Shown piece after piece: positions 42,402-54,689 of a stretch of 64,000 nt of DNA (position 1 is its first letter; each line of letters begins with the position of its first letter). The notes beneath the pieces are model-generated. The model had not been told where the DNA came from. It was given only the letters and a program-made list of their open reading frames with translations, and searched no databases. The stretch covers positions 1 to 64,000 of the forward strand of contig CAICTM010000216.1 of NCBI GenBank assembly GCA_903772945.1, read 5' to 3'. The position numbers and the translations under genes are program-made. This DNA comes from Seminavis robusta (lineage: Eukaryota; Bacillariophyta; Bacillariophyceae; Naviculales; Naviculaceae).

Positions 42402-45400
42402 TTACCGCTCAGCTTCAGATTCGGAGGATGAGTCCTCGTCAAGGAGAGCGCTCAGTTCTTCGGCAAAGGTGTGCCCCCCTAGCAGTCCTTGCAATTCTTC
42501 TCTGCGCTGTGATCCTCGCCTCATAAGCATGTCCACATTAGACTGTCGCTTTTCTTGTTTGACAAAGTACATGTCCATCGCTTTCATGTTCTTCGGCGCT
42601 ATTTTGCCTCGGTGTACACAAGGGACCTGGGAGATACACGATAAAGCGATATGTGAGCGGCATGCTGACAAAATTTTGGCGTTGTGATGGGTGGCACGCA
42701 ATTTCCTTGACGTTACCTGATCCTTCACCAGTTGGTATGTACTCTCGGATATATTGATGAACCCCGGTTCACTCGTTTGCTCGCACCTGGCCGCGACATT
42801 GACTGGATCCCCCCAGATATCTGACGCCAAAGGAAAACATTAGTGTCCTCATCATGCTGCCAATCCTACAAGCCATTCGGCCAACCCATTCGGCAACTCA
42901 AAACAAGACGATCACTCACCGTATGCGAACTTCCTTATTCCAACGACCCCAGCCACAACACTTCCTGTGTTGATTCCGATTCGAATATCAAAGTACGTTG
43001 TGCCAACAGCGGCTCTTCTGTGTTTCATTCCTGCAACAAAGAAGATCATGTCCTTTGCCGCTGCAATCATCTTGCGTGGACTTTCAGGATCGGGGACAGG
43101 AAGCCCCGCGGCTGGCATTCGCAGGAAGGAGCGTGAGTGAACGAACTACTTTCAGAGGGCTATCGGCGCGATCGTCCTTCGTTCTCACTTACCGCACATA
43201 TAGGCATCGCCTATGGTTTTGATTTTCTCGACGCCGTGGCTGGCAACGATCTCATCCATAGCGCCAAAGTACTCATCCAAAAGCTTCACTAGGTCTTCGG
43301 GTGACATGTTTTGTGAAAGCACAGAAAAATTCACAATGTCGGAGAACAAAATCGTGACATTTGAGAAGCGACGAGCCGGAGATTTGTCGTTGAGCTTCAG
43401 CTCATTGGCAATCTGTCGCGGCAGAATGTTCAGAAGAAGCTCATCGGAGCGAACCTTCTCCGCCTCCAGTTCCTGCTTTTGGCGTTCAATAGCAGCCGTT
43501 CGTTCCTTGACTTTTTGCTCCAATCTATCATAGAGGAGTGCATTGTGGATTGAAATGGCAATTTGGCCCGACAGAAGATTCAGAAGTGCTGTTCGTTCCT
43601 CTGTGAAGGCACCTGAAATCAAAGTGTTTTGTAGGTACACAACTGCGAGTAGTTTTCCGCGAAGAACAATCGGAGAACAAAGTATGGAACGTGGGCCATT
43701 CGCCTGAATGTATGGATCCTGCCCGAATGTTTCGTCATTGGCTCCGCTATCCAGCACGATTGTCTCGTTGACACGAGCCACGTAGCTAACCACTGACTGA
43801 GGGAGCGTTTCCAGTGACTTGATAGGAATGTTTTGTAGGACCGAGCTCACGTCCCTACCGAGATCACGTTCTGCTTGGAGAAAGAGTTGATCCTTTTCTG
43901 CAAGAAGGAGGCAACCCCGGTCGGCACCAGCATTCTCGATTAGCACCGCCATGAGTGACTTTAGCAGTTTGCCAAGAGCAATATCACCTTGAATGGCTGT
44001 CGCTGACTTCATGACAGAGAACATGTCCAGATACTGGCTGCTGCCATATGTTGATGACAAGGTGCTGGAGTAAATGCTTAGGTGTTCCGGGTACCGCTGG
44101 ACAAGTTGCTGGCATTTGGCCAGTGCACCCCACTTGGCATACGCTCTGTAAGCTTCCATCAAAAAGGACTTTCCCGCTTCAACAAGCTCAATTTCCAATA
44201 AGCATTCCGCTGCTAGTTCATTCGCCAATGCCAAGTCGTTCAAGAACCCATGCTCAGAAGCCCCCGCCACTGATTGCTTGTACATCTTAACTGCAAGCCT
44301 GATATCGCTATTCACCCTAGCTTTCTCCGCCTCCACAAGATTCCACTTGTGGAGGAAGTTCATGGGAGCATCAGACGACCACTTTTCCATCGCTTTCTGA
44401 TTTGTCGTCACTCGTTCAAGAAGCTCTTCTTTCCGCTCCGGCGAACGCCTTGTCTGAGCAAGGCAAAGCAACGAATTGATGAAATTGAAAGAAGTATTCT
44501 CAAGCTTTGCTAGTACAGCAGAGAGCCTTGCTTCGGTTTCGCTACTGCAGCTTTCCGCCGTGTCATATTTTCCAAACAGGTAACAAAGGATCATCTTGTT
44601 GAAATAAACAAAGAAACAAGCAGTATTGTCTTTGGCTGCAATGTGCCTTGGAAGCATCTCAACTTCGTTGTACGCTGATCCAACCAGCTTACAGGGATCG
44701 TCACTGCGACCAGCCAGATTCAGCACGGCTTGATGGTATATTTGGTTGAAGTTGTAGTTGGTTTCCTGCGCAAAGCTCTTCATCAGGGACGAATAATCTT
44801 CGATCTCCGTCTCGAGTCCTTCCAAAGGTTGGCCCGAGAGATACTGGTGAATGCAGTAAATGTTGGCGTTGATACAGAGGTACTCGATTGCTCCCGTTTC
44901 TAGGCCGACATGGATCGAGAAGATGAGCGGCTGAAAGGTTTCGCGGATGTGCCTACTCCAGTGGACGATGAGTGCGTAGTGTGGTGTATAGATCTGAGCC
45001 AGCCAATCCTTCGCGTTGAATTTGTCCATCACCTTTATCCCGAGGTCTCCAAACTCGTGGGCGCGTTGCATGTCCCCAACCACGCCCGATAATATCACCC
45101 CGAACGTCCCGTAAGCAAATGAAGAAACTTCCGTGTTTCCGTACAAGACGGACAGTTCCACCGACTTGAACACGATTAATGGAAAGAGCTCAGCCCGAGC
45201 CCAGTACACGGAAGAGTTAATGTCTGCAATGAGCTTCAGCGATGCCACTTTCCCAGGGTCTTGCATCAGAGGAAGATGCAAAAGTGTTTCAGTCGACTTG
45301 TTTTCGAGCAAGCCCAAGACCTTTCCCAGTTCAGCCACGGTATTCTCTTGTGTGGGCTCAGGAAAGACAACATCCAGTTGCTTCAATACCGAAATACCTG

Positions 45401-47882
45401 TATCAATTGCATCGAGGAGCTTGTTTCTCGCCTTGTACGACAGGATTCGGATTCGGTAGGCAGGAATCTTCTCCAGCAAGGTTTTCGTTCGGCAAAGAAC
45501 TTCTGAAATTGCATCGTCCATCTTTTCGAATTGTGCGCTCATGTAAGCCGTGTCAGCTGCCAGTGTATAAAGTGACAGACACAAGTCGTAGTGTGCATCC
45601 CATGCAATGTCGACTGCCCCCACCAACCGAATCCCCGTGGACACGTAAACATACGACGAATTGTATGCTGCAGTGTCGGCCCCTCGCTTCCCCGCTGCCA
45701 GATTCAGCTTTGCCAATCGAAGCTTCTCCTCGTCGTCAGTCACGAGCGACAATCCACTATTGAACTGATCGACAATCTCAAAGATCTGTTCCATCTCTTC
45801 ATCTGGAACGTCCGATTGTTGACCCAAAAGAATCTTCCCCAGCGAATAATGTCGTCTGGGTCGCTCTTGCTCCGAGAGGATCGACAGGGCTGCCTGCTGC
45901 ACCCGATCGTGCAGGAAACGGTAGATGTTGTTGGCACCATCTTCCGACAAGATCAGCCCCTCCTTTCGCGCCACCTCCAAGAGCGATTCCGTTTGCGGCA
46001 AGGATAGTCCTCTCTCTGCTGCAACGACATGGGCTGAAAAGCGTGCCCCAACACATGCTGCCGTACACAAACATTCGAGCAAGTTGGGCTCCAGTCGCTG
46101 CAGTTTTTGGGCCATGAAATCCACCACATTGTCCGTGCTGGTCAACTGTTGTATTGCCTCTGTATTCCACTGCCACTTCTCGGATGGCCAGTCGAACTGG
46201 ACATGACCTTGATCGTACAAGTCCTGCAAAAACTGCCGCGTAAAGAAGGAATTACCTCGTGTCTTTCTGTAGGTCAAATCGGTCAACTCGGAGACATTTG
46301 GCTGTTGACTGGTGGTCGTATGCAGCGTGTCTGTAATCATGAGATGCACGTGTTCGCGCTGCAAGTTTTCCACAAGAATGGTGTGTATTGTCGTCTCACT
46401 GGATGGTTTGGCGGATCGAATGTGATCCATGGTTCGCACAAAGGGATGAGACGGACCGACTTCATTGTCTCGATAGGCACCAACAATGAGAAAGTGTCCA
46501 TTTTCCGGATCCAACGCCAAGGCTTGCAAGAGTTCCAACGAGGACGAATCGGCCCATTGGGTATCATCCAGAAAGAGCACCAACGGAGCCATGGCACAAA
46601 TGGCCCGGAAAAAGCTTTTCATCACGTACAGGAATCGATTCTGCGCTTCCTTTCCTGCCAATTCTGGAATGGCCGGCTGCTCGGCACCAATAATGGATCC
46701 CATGGAGGGCACGAGTTCTAAAACGACACGTCCTTCATTCCCTACAGCTTGTCGGAGTCGTTCTTTCCATGCGTTCAGTGTCACTTCGTCTTGTTGTTTG
46801 AACAACCAAGTGACCAGGTTTTGCAGTGCCAAGACAATGGCATGATAGGGGACGCGTCGGGATTGATCAAATTTGCCAGATATTCGCAACGTGGGATGCG
46901 TTTGTTCGACCAGTGCGGTTTTCCCCGTACCACTGTATCCGGCAACCCAAATCACTTCGAGTGTTCCCTTGGCAATGACTCGATTCATAATGGTAATCAG
47001 TTGCTGTACCTGAGTTTGTCGTCCATACAGCCGTCCCACTGGCAAGTGCCAGCATCCCATGTGATGTCGCAAACCACTATTATTGGGAACTGTGGTGGTG
47101 TATTGTTGTTGGTGTTTTTGCGCCTCTTGCAGATCCAACCACAATCCTTGTGCCGATTGATACCGATCGTTGGGGTTCTTTTCCAGCAACGTGTCCACGA
47201 TATCGGCTAAAATTGTGGGAATGCTGGGATCCTGGTCGGTGACGCGTTTGGGCTTCATGGCGATATGAAAATGAATGAGTTCCATGGGATCGAGCGGCGT
47301 CATGACGGCAAAAGGCAAATTACCAGTCAAACAGTGATAGAACACCACACCTAGACTATATAGGTCACTTCGGTGGTCTACAGTGCGATTTTGCATTCGT
47401 CCCGTTTGTTCCGGCGACACAAAACAGAGATCAGGTCCATAATGAGATGTTCCTTCTGCTGAAATGTTGCTGTTGTTGCTGCTGCTAAAATCATGGTTCA
47501 GAATAATGTCCTTGCCCGCATTGACCAAGCAATCATTGGCATCACTAGTGTCGTCGTCCCTGGTGGTGGTCAACAAAAAGACCAGTTGACCATCATCTTG
47601 TGTGGCTGTAGTGGAAGTACCATTACGGCGAGTCTCGTCATCGTCGTCTAACAATAAAGACGCCTGAATTTTGATTCGGTCCGTGGAGAGATGTCCATGC
47701 AGCTTTCCAGAGGCATGAAAGGACTTGTGCAAACGCTCTGTAATGCCCAAGGCCACGGGAAAGAAATCCTTCAGGCTCAGCTTTCCCAGAGACGACAGAG
47801 AGACCGTTCCTGATTCAAGCTCCTCAGTCCTACCGGTACCACCGCCGTCTTCAGGACTGTTGGGGACTTCCTCAAACACCAT
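42402..47882 (-). CDS. Multidomain adenylate-cyclase protein (kinase remnant, ATPase, GAF, class III cyclase), 4 exons
   Basis: The exons on the minus strand are 47882-43193, 43111-42920, 42820-42717 and 42626-42402, giving 1736 residues. Residues 1-260 are a kinase-like lobe. F-V-S-P-E-Q-T-G-R-M…D-H-R-S-D-L-Y-S-L-G is kept, but the catalytic loop reads H-G-H-L-S-T-D, so kinase activity is doubtful. An AAA-type ATPase follows (Walker A GYSGTGKT at 315-322, Walker B L-V-L-F-L-D-D near 425), then a long helical repeat region and a GAF domain (about 1310-1460). A coiled coil and the cyclase follow. The cyclase has both metal Asps (F-S-D-I-V-N-F, I-G-D-A-Y-M) and Asn-Arg (N-V-A-A-R). It also has Lys (K-I-K-T-I-G-D) and Asp (Y-D-I-W-G-D) at the base-choice positions, favouring ATP. 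This layout is known from cyanobacterial and other bacterial multi-sensor proteins. Confidence 0.85.
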
Positions 47883-48633
47883 TCTCTGGACTTGTACTTG
47901 CAGCTCTTGTAACTTGGTCTTTAGACTACCTCAAAACTGGACAACAAAAGTGGAGGGCCCGGGGACATGAGAAAATGAGGAGAGTGCTTTGTCATTCTCG
48001 ATGGCGTCCTGTGCGTAATAATTCTCATGCTCGAAATCTATTCGATTGACTATTCGACTTGATTCGAAGAGGTTGAACTTGGAAGCTCCCTGCAGTTTCA
48101 CGTTCGGATTTTAGCTAGAAAAGAATTATTGATACAGTCATAGTGTTATTGTTATTACAACAGCGTGATCTTCAATAATAGTAAATAAGTAAGAAACACT
48201 TGCAGTGACGGTACGGCGACGCTACGGCGACGTCAAGCCTTTGTTCACCTTTGTTCTTGAAGAACAGCAAGAAAAAGTCAACTGGGACTTGATCTTGTTT
48301 TAGTAGAATGCTTGGTGGTACAGTACTGGTGCTGGTGGTACTGGTACCGCTGTACCGCGTACGGCATTACCAGGTACACAGAAAGTACGTGCTTACTGAG
48401 TACTATGTACCAGGTACCGGTTACCGGTGTCGGAGACCGAAAGGAGGAAACACAGCTTCGCCAAGGCTTGCAGCTGGCTTTTTCGTGCTTGGGCCTTGGG
48501 CTGGCTGGGGGAGTTTCGCTCGAGCGAGAGCACAGAAAAGACTTCAAACCTGAACGAATGCCTCCCTGGTACCTGGTACTACATGTCTACAAGGAGTCAA
48601 GTCCACAAGTCGCTTGCAGCTTAGCTTGCCACC
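47883..48633. other. Divergent promoter region
   Basis: This region separates the starts of the cyclase gene (-) and the GPCR gene (+), and presumably holds both promoters. GGTACC/ACCGGT motifs cluster at 48310-48430. Two overlapping 80-120-codon open frames there are Trp/Tyr-rich by-products of that motif. They are not genes. Confidence 0.5.
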
Positions 48634-51440
48634 ATGGTGTTTTCTCCGAGAACAACTTTCTTTGACATCATCCACTATGAGCCAGAAGAGGAGGAGTTGG
48701 AGCTACCAGAGGGAAAGTCTCTGCCGCATTTCGATTACTATGAGAAGCTTCGCCGAAATCGATTCATCCCCTCTGTTGTCTACGAGAACTCCAGTATCGT
48801 CGGTATCCCAGCTCATGTCACTCCTCTCGGCAACAGTAAGAATGGTATGACATCGATTCGATTGGCTCATATAGCCAGCGTGATGGCCGTGACCAATCCC
48901 ATCTACTGGAGAATCGATCCCATCTGGAACAATGTCCAGGCCGCTGCGGTGTTGGCACTCAAACATCTCAACGAACGGAGTGGTCGCATAATTCATGATC
49001 TCCCCGAACGAATGCAAGCCTGTCCCGACTTGTTCTTTACCATGGATCTCTACGACTCTTTATTCAGTCCCATCCATGCTGCACGACAATTCACGGGTCG
49101 CATTGTCAATCGACAACACTCCCTGGCCACTCCACTTCCCATGGCTCTGTCGGGAGCCACACGCAGTGAAGTTTCCGAAACATTGGCCACATTGGCCGGT
49201 GTGATGGGAATCCCACAAGTCTCTCCCGTTTCCTCCTCAGATTCCCTCGACAATAAAAGTGTCTTTCCCCTCTTTTGTCGCACCACATCCTCCAATCAAG
49301 GCATGGCCCGAGGATTGGCCGCTCTGGTCCATAACTGGGGCAGTGACAAGGACAGCAGCAATAGCAATCTCCATGTGGCCATTCTCTATGCACGCAACAC
49401 GGTGGGATTGTCCCATCACAAACACTTTTCCAATGCCGCACGAAGCATGGGGATGCACGTGTTTGGAGCGCCCTATGAAATCAATAATCCAGCATCACTC
49501 GACAAGGCCATTCAGAGTGTCATTGATTCGGGATACCGCTACATTTCCTTGGCTCCCGAGTTGGGAGGATTTGCTGGCATGGCACAACGTGCCTATGAGT
49601 TGGGGTTGGGAGGCAGTGGCCAGAGCCAAGAGTATGTCTTTTTGTTATCGGAAACCAACATGGAAATCATTAGTGCTGGCTATGCACTCCCACAGGCAAC
49701 CCATTATGGAGCAGCATCTCTACTGAATGGATCTTCCATGGTCCTGGTATCCTTTCCTCCCAGCCAAGATTATCAAGATGCCATGCAGGAAGACTTTTTG
49801 GATAATCCACATGTCATGGACTATTACATCCAAAAGCATCCCTCCCAACAACTCTTTCTGCAGGAAGCCTTTAGCTTTGATCCCATACACGATGCATTGC
49901 GCAACAACTTTGCTGGGGCTTTGCAGTATTCCCAGTACGATGTTATCATGGCATTAGGACTGGCAGCCTGTCAAATGGAAGATCCATTCTTTACTGGCCA
50001 GCAACTCTTTCAAGCCATCAAAAACTTGACCTTTACAGGACTGACCACAAACATCAAATTCATGAATGAGACTTGCTCTAGAGACATGACCACATTGCAA
50101 TACGCAGCCTACAACTTTGTGGCCAAACCAGTGGATGACAATGGCTTGATTCGATTCGACACCATTACCAATGCCCACATCCACTTGTATGCCAACACCA
50201 CTACGGGCAAAGTCCACGAGGTGGTGGAAATCTTGGCTCCCTACACCTACCGAGATGGTACGGGCAATCCTCCAGCAAGTATCCCTCCTGTACACATGGA
50301 AATGAACCATGTTTCTCTAGGAGTGCAGATTCTGGGCTGGATCTTGGCGGCTTTGGTCATCATCCTGGCCGTGTCCTTGGCCGGTTGGACCTTTCTCCGA
50401 CGCAACACACAAGTGGTCAAACAGAGACAGCCCATTGTAAGTCACGAAATGAATGCATGTATGTCCCACCAATCACAAAGTAAGCCATCATGACAACTCA
50501 CATGTGCCTTTCTCGTCCAATACTCATGTAGTTTCTGTGGGTGTGCTGCATGGGTGCTATTCTCATGGCAGCGGCCATTATCCCCATGAGCCTCCAAGAG
50601 CCTGTGGAGAACTTGGATGCTGTCTGCATGTCCACGGTATGGCTCATTTCCGTGGGCTTTTCCACCGCCTTTGCAGCATTGAGCTCCAAGACATGGCGAG
50701 TGAACACAATCTTTCGACATGCCCAGCGATTCCGTCGCATACAAGTGAGAAATCGTGATGTTTCCCTGCCGGTGGTTGTAATCCTGGTCATCAATTTGAC
50801 TCTGCTCTGTGCCATGCAAGTAGCAGCACCGCTGGTATGGGAACGTGTCGTGGTTCAAAACTTTGATCGATATGGTCGAGTCCAGGAATCGTATGGGACC
50901 TGTTCGGCTTCGAGTTCCACTACCCAGTGGCTATTAGGATCCATCTTTTTCCTCAACTTTGCCGCCGTGTTGTTGTCCAACATCCAAATCTATCTGTCCC
51001 GCAATTTGCCAGACGATCTGAGTGAATGCAAGGAAGTGGCCTTTTCCATGTTGATGCTGTTGGAAGTGTGCTTGGTGGGCATTCCAGTTCTCGCAGTGGT
51101 CCACGATGTGCCGACGGTCCGGTTTCTGATTGCCAGCTTGATCATTTTTGTGGTGTGCCTTGCCATTTGGGTACCACAGCTGCCCAAAAACCAGAAAGAT
51201 CGACAACGAGTGTTCAAGGCCAGTCACGTTGCCAAAAGCTCCGACGCAACGGATTATCGTACCGGTATCCCCTCCTCTTCCGTACGATCATCCGAACGCA
51301 ATCCTCGGAACGGTGGGGACGTTTCATCCTCCCGGACAGGTGGTGCCAGCAGGGGCAGGGCAGGGGTAAAGGAATCCAACAAGAGATGGCAAGAAGAGAA
51401 GGAGGCGGAAGAAACAGAGAACCATGAAATGATTCTGTAG
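48634..51440 (+). CDS. Class C (GABA-B-like) G-protein-coupled receptor, 2 exons
   Basis: The exons are 48634-50436 and 50532-51440, giving 903 residues. The start lies in a strong context (GCCACCATGG). The ligand-binding region covers about residues 75-540 in the bacterial periplasmic-binding fold (…I-W-N-N-V-Q-A-A-A-V-L-A-L-K-H-L-N-E-R near 95, and Y-D-V-I-M-A-L-G-L-A near 435). Seven membrane helices run from about residue 570, the first being G-W-I-L-A-A-L-V-I-I-L-A and the last F-L-I-A-S-L-I-I-F-V-V-C. A charged cytosolic tail follows. No clear signal peptide precedes the ligand domain, which is unusual; an upstream exon may be missed. The adjacent, divergently transcribed adenylate cyclase suggests, but does not show, a linked pathway. 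Confidence 0.8.
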
Positions 51441-51956
51441 CTAACTTTTATTTCTGAAGTATCACTCTAGCTAGCCAGACTATTGCCAGCAGACGTCGAC
51501 CTCACTTTGGTTTGTCCCAGCCTCATTTTTTTTCATTCATTAGATCCTTGTGGTTAAGCCTTCAACATTGGTTATATCTTCAGGTATCGACGGTATTCAG
51601 AGCAACAGTCCCAAGAGGTTTTCAAAGATCAATTCCAGGCGCGTCTCACTGTTGATTGCGATCTTTCGAATGAAGCCAGATTTCGGCGACAGAATTCTTT
51701 AAAATTGAAGGCTCCGACAAGGCCATCACGAGTACTTGGTTGTCGTTGTTGTGGCTCGTGGACTGACTCACTCGGAAGGTTGGCTTCCAAGTTTTTATTA
51801 ATGTTTTGATCAGCGGATTAGGACAATACTACCGGTAGAAGCAGAGGAAAGAGCTGTTGGACTGTCGAAAAGAAGATTGGGACTTGAAAAAGAAAAAAAG
51901 AGAGGTGCTAGCTAGCCAGTGTCAACAGCTCTTCGGTACCTACCATAGAACACACC
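51441..51956. other. Intergenic
   Basis: Nothing is recognised. It should contain the promoter of the U-box gene. Confidence 0.5.
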
Positions 51957-54104
51957 ATGTCACCGCCGCAAAGCCCCGACGAAAAGCTCCGCGACCAGGA
52001 CATTCAATCCTTGCTGGAAGCGGGCGTGGGCATGATCCAATTGGAAGACTTGTATGGCCCCAAAGCGGTTCATAGAGTAGCAGAGGCGTATATTACGAGT
52101 AACCTTGACCCCACCGACGACAAGGACGCCAACAAGAAACATCAAGACCGTCGCTCCAAGTTGGCCACGTTACTCTTTCTACGGGCTCCGTCGTCGTCCC
52201 TCCAATCCATTACGAAAAGTTCCGATGTCGTGGACGCGGTCTTTGAAGCACTCGTGGCAGATCCAGAAGATCCCCTCTTGATGGATCCTCTGTTGCACAC
52301 GCCTCTGCATGATCCCGTCGTACTGAGTTCCGGGATTATTGTCGATCGATCCACCGCCATGGATCCTGTCACGGGAAAACTGCGTCTCCACAAATGCCCC
52401 TATCGACGCATTCCAATCCACTTGCCCGTCTACGAAGTACTGCCACTGCAAGAACGCGTGCGAGAATGGGAACGGGCTCGATTAGAACGCTGTGTCTCGG
52501 TGGCGGCGACCATGGTAGCACACAAACAGTTCGAACGGGCCGAAAAGGTATTTACCATTTCTCATGGCTTTTTGCAAGAACATCAACATCGACTTGAAAA
52601 AATTGGAATGCACGCTGACTTGCAGCAATTGCAGCAGCAACAACAACAATACCCAACGAGTGCTACCAACAGTGGCGCTCCCAAGCATCAAGCCAGAGAA
52701 ATTCTACTACTGGCCCTCCAGCTGGCCCAACTCGAACGGGAGCTACCCGGAGTCAAGGACGATGTCCCACGGACGGTCGACATTCATCGACGATTGATTG
52801 CCGTTGCCAAGGCTTGCAGTACCGACAAGGCGGATTTGGAGACGCTTGTCATGGCCTGTTTGGAGGATTGCTGGAAACGATGTTCCATTTTGTTGGCATT
52901 TGCCGGAAAGAATGCATCCGACAAGGCATTGGGCATCCGACATGCATTTGCCCCCATGATCAAATACACCACGCTGATGCAGTTGAGTTTGTTTGACGAA
53001 TTGCAAAAGCTATGCCACTTGGATCTGACACTGGCCAAGCACGTGGAAGATGAACCCAGTATTTGGAACTGCCGGCGAGTCTTATTAAAGCTGTTGCCCG
53101 AAAAGGAACGGGCAGAATTCTTGCAAACCGAAGGCATTACCGGAGAGGAAGAAGATTTGTATTATCATCTCCTCTACGATGCATCGTTGTGGAATCAGGA
53201 AAAGTTTACCGATCCAGCCATTGGACTGGTTCATTTTGGCTCCAGTTCGTCCGCGGCAACACGCAACAGCAGCGACGAACACGATGATCCCGCGCCGACT
53301 GAAACCTCGGGCCTCCTTTGCAAGGTCAATCTGAATCCGCACCCCAAGGGCGATCATTGGATTGAAGTGGCCTTTCGACCCGACAATATACAATCTCCAG
53401 GACATTTGAATTCCATCTTGTCGCAGCATGGTGATGGTACCGGCTGGGAGATTCGCTGTGCGGTACGTCCCCGAGCTGGAATCAATTTTGGAAAAGTCTT
53501 TTTGATGCACAATCACAAGGTGGAGCGACGAGACTCGGGTGGGATTCATGTCGAAGCGCTTTGGACCACTACGAGTAAAAATAATGGGAAGACGCAACAC
53601 AATGAATTCACCAACACCAAGGTGCCATTAGAGATTGGGACATGGTACCATGTCATCCTGGCTTACTGTCATGAGCTTGGCACGTTGTCGCTGTATGTGA
53701 ATGGACAAGTGGTGCGTCGTCAAGTTACCGGCGACTTTGTTCCCTCCAAGGGACCCATGGCGCAGCCGCGAATGGGACAAAACATGCAATGGTTGGAACG
53801 ACGATTTCAAGGATGGGTTGCCTTTGCAGGAGGAGGATACGAATTGCCCGTGAATGGCAATGATTTCGACGCGCTGGATGACTACGTCCAGAAACTCACC
53901 AAGGCGCGGTTGTCCAAACTGCCCAAGCAACCAGCCTTGCATCATCCCAAGGCGGAAGACGAAGAAGACACTAGTAGTGGTGTTGGAGACTCCATCAGTT
54001 GCATGGAGAGTATGAGTATGAGCAGTGCCAGCGCCTTGGGCTTTGAAGACGAGCACGAGCACGACGATAGTGCCAGTGATCACGACGGCCCAGAAGTTGT
54101 CTAA
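51957..54104 (+). CDS. U-box protein with a laminin-G-like domain
   Basis: The product has 715 residues from one exon, with start context ACACCATGTC. A U-box lies at about residues 108-172 (D-P-L-L-H-T-P-L-H-D-P-V-V-L-S-S-G-I-I-V-D-R…C-P-Y-R…P-L-Q-E-R-V-R-E-W), the E2-binding fold of E3 ubiquitin ligases. A helical middle (about 175-420) includes a polyglutamine stretch. A concanavalin/laminin-G-like domain follows at about 470-630 (W-I-E-V-A-F-R-P-D…T-W-Y-H-V-I-L-A-Y…G-T-L-S-L-Y-V-N-G-Q-V-V). The acidic tail is Ser/Asp/Glu-rich. An E3 ligase using the lectin-like domain for substrate or sugar recognition is inferred. No signal peptide is seen, so it is probably cytosolic. Confidence 0.8.
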   Translation: MSPPQSPDEKLRDQDIQSLLEAGVGMIQLEDLYGPKAVHRVAEAYITSNLDPTDDKDANKKHQDRRSKLATLLFLRAPSSSLQSITKSSDVVDAVFEALVADPEDPLLMDPLLHTPLHDPVVLSSGIIVDRSTAMDPVTGKLRLHKCPYRRIPIHLPVYEVLPLQERVREWERARLERCVSVAATMVAHKQFERAEKVFTISHGFLQEHQHRLEKIGMHADLQQLQQQQQQYPTSATNSGAPKHQAREILLLALQLAQLERELPGVKDDVPRTVDIHRRLIAVAKACSTDKADLETLVMACLEDCWKRCSILLAFAGKNASDKALGIRHAFAPMIKYTTLMQLSLFDELQKLCHLDLTLAKHVEDEPSIWNCRRVLLKLLPEKERAEFLQTEGITGEEEDLYYHLLYDASLWNQEKFTDPAIGLVHFGSSSSAATRNSSDEHDDPAPTETSGLLCKVNLNPHPKGDHWIEVAFRPDNIQSPGHLNSILSQHGDGTGWEIRCAVRPRAGINFGKVFLMHNHKVERRDSGGIHVEALWTTTSKNNGKTQHNEFTNTKVPLEIGTWYHVILAYCHELGTLSLYVNGQVVRRQVTGDFVPSKGPMAQPRMGQNMQWLERRFQGWVAFAGGGYELPVNGNDFDALDDYVQKLTKARLSKLPKQPALHHPKAEDEEDTSSGVGDSISCMESMSMSSASALGFEDEHEHDDSASDHDGPEVV

Positions 54105-54689
54105 CGGTCAAAGGATGCTCATCGCTTTGAAACCAGACCATCGGAAAGACTCTCCAGCTGTGAAAGCTTGGGCCTTCTTCCTATATGCATGGCTGTTGCC
54201 ATGCTCGCACGCAGCTTGGATTTTCTGTACATATTGATTACATTTACGTTCGGAGGCCGGTTTAGAGACACCACCGGCCTGCATGCTATATACTAATAGG
54301 ACGGTACGAGCTGTACTGCTCCTGACCACGTTGTACATAGACGAATTGATTGCATCACTTTCTATATCTACTGCCGCGGTACGAAAGTATTCTTCTTCAT
54401 GTAGGTTTTGCCCATGTCATCAACATTGACATTCATGTTTGGTTGTCAATTATAAAAGCACCCAGCAATGCACACAGCAGCCCCTTCATTGCTCAAATTG
54501 TAAGGAACCCTTTCTGCCCCAAGGGTGCCATTTTCCAGTGGAACATACTGGACTTGTCCTCGCAGTCATGTTGCATCCCTCATACCGTATTCTAATGCAA
54601 CCACGCTGAGCACGGCAGCCTGCTGCGGCTTTTGTGAATCGAATCCAACAAATGTCAGTTCTAAAGTTGTGGGCCAGCAACAATGGCAT
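54105..54689. other. Convergent intergenic region
   Basis: I see no gene or repeat. The lower frames continue past the sulfotransferase-like stop without family sequence. Confidence 0.5.

Noticed and set aside
48308-48665. Open frames of 81-117 codons upstream of the GPCR
   Set aside because: They are Val/Trp/Tyr-rich translations of GGTACC-type repeats and do not join the GPCR in frame. A missed signal-peptide exon remains possible.
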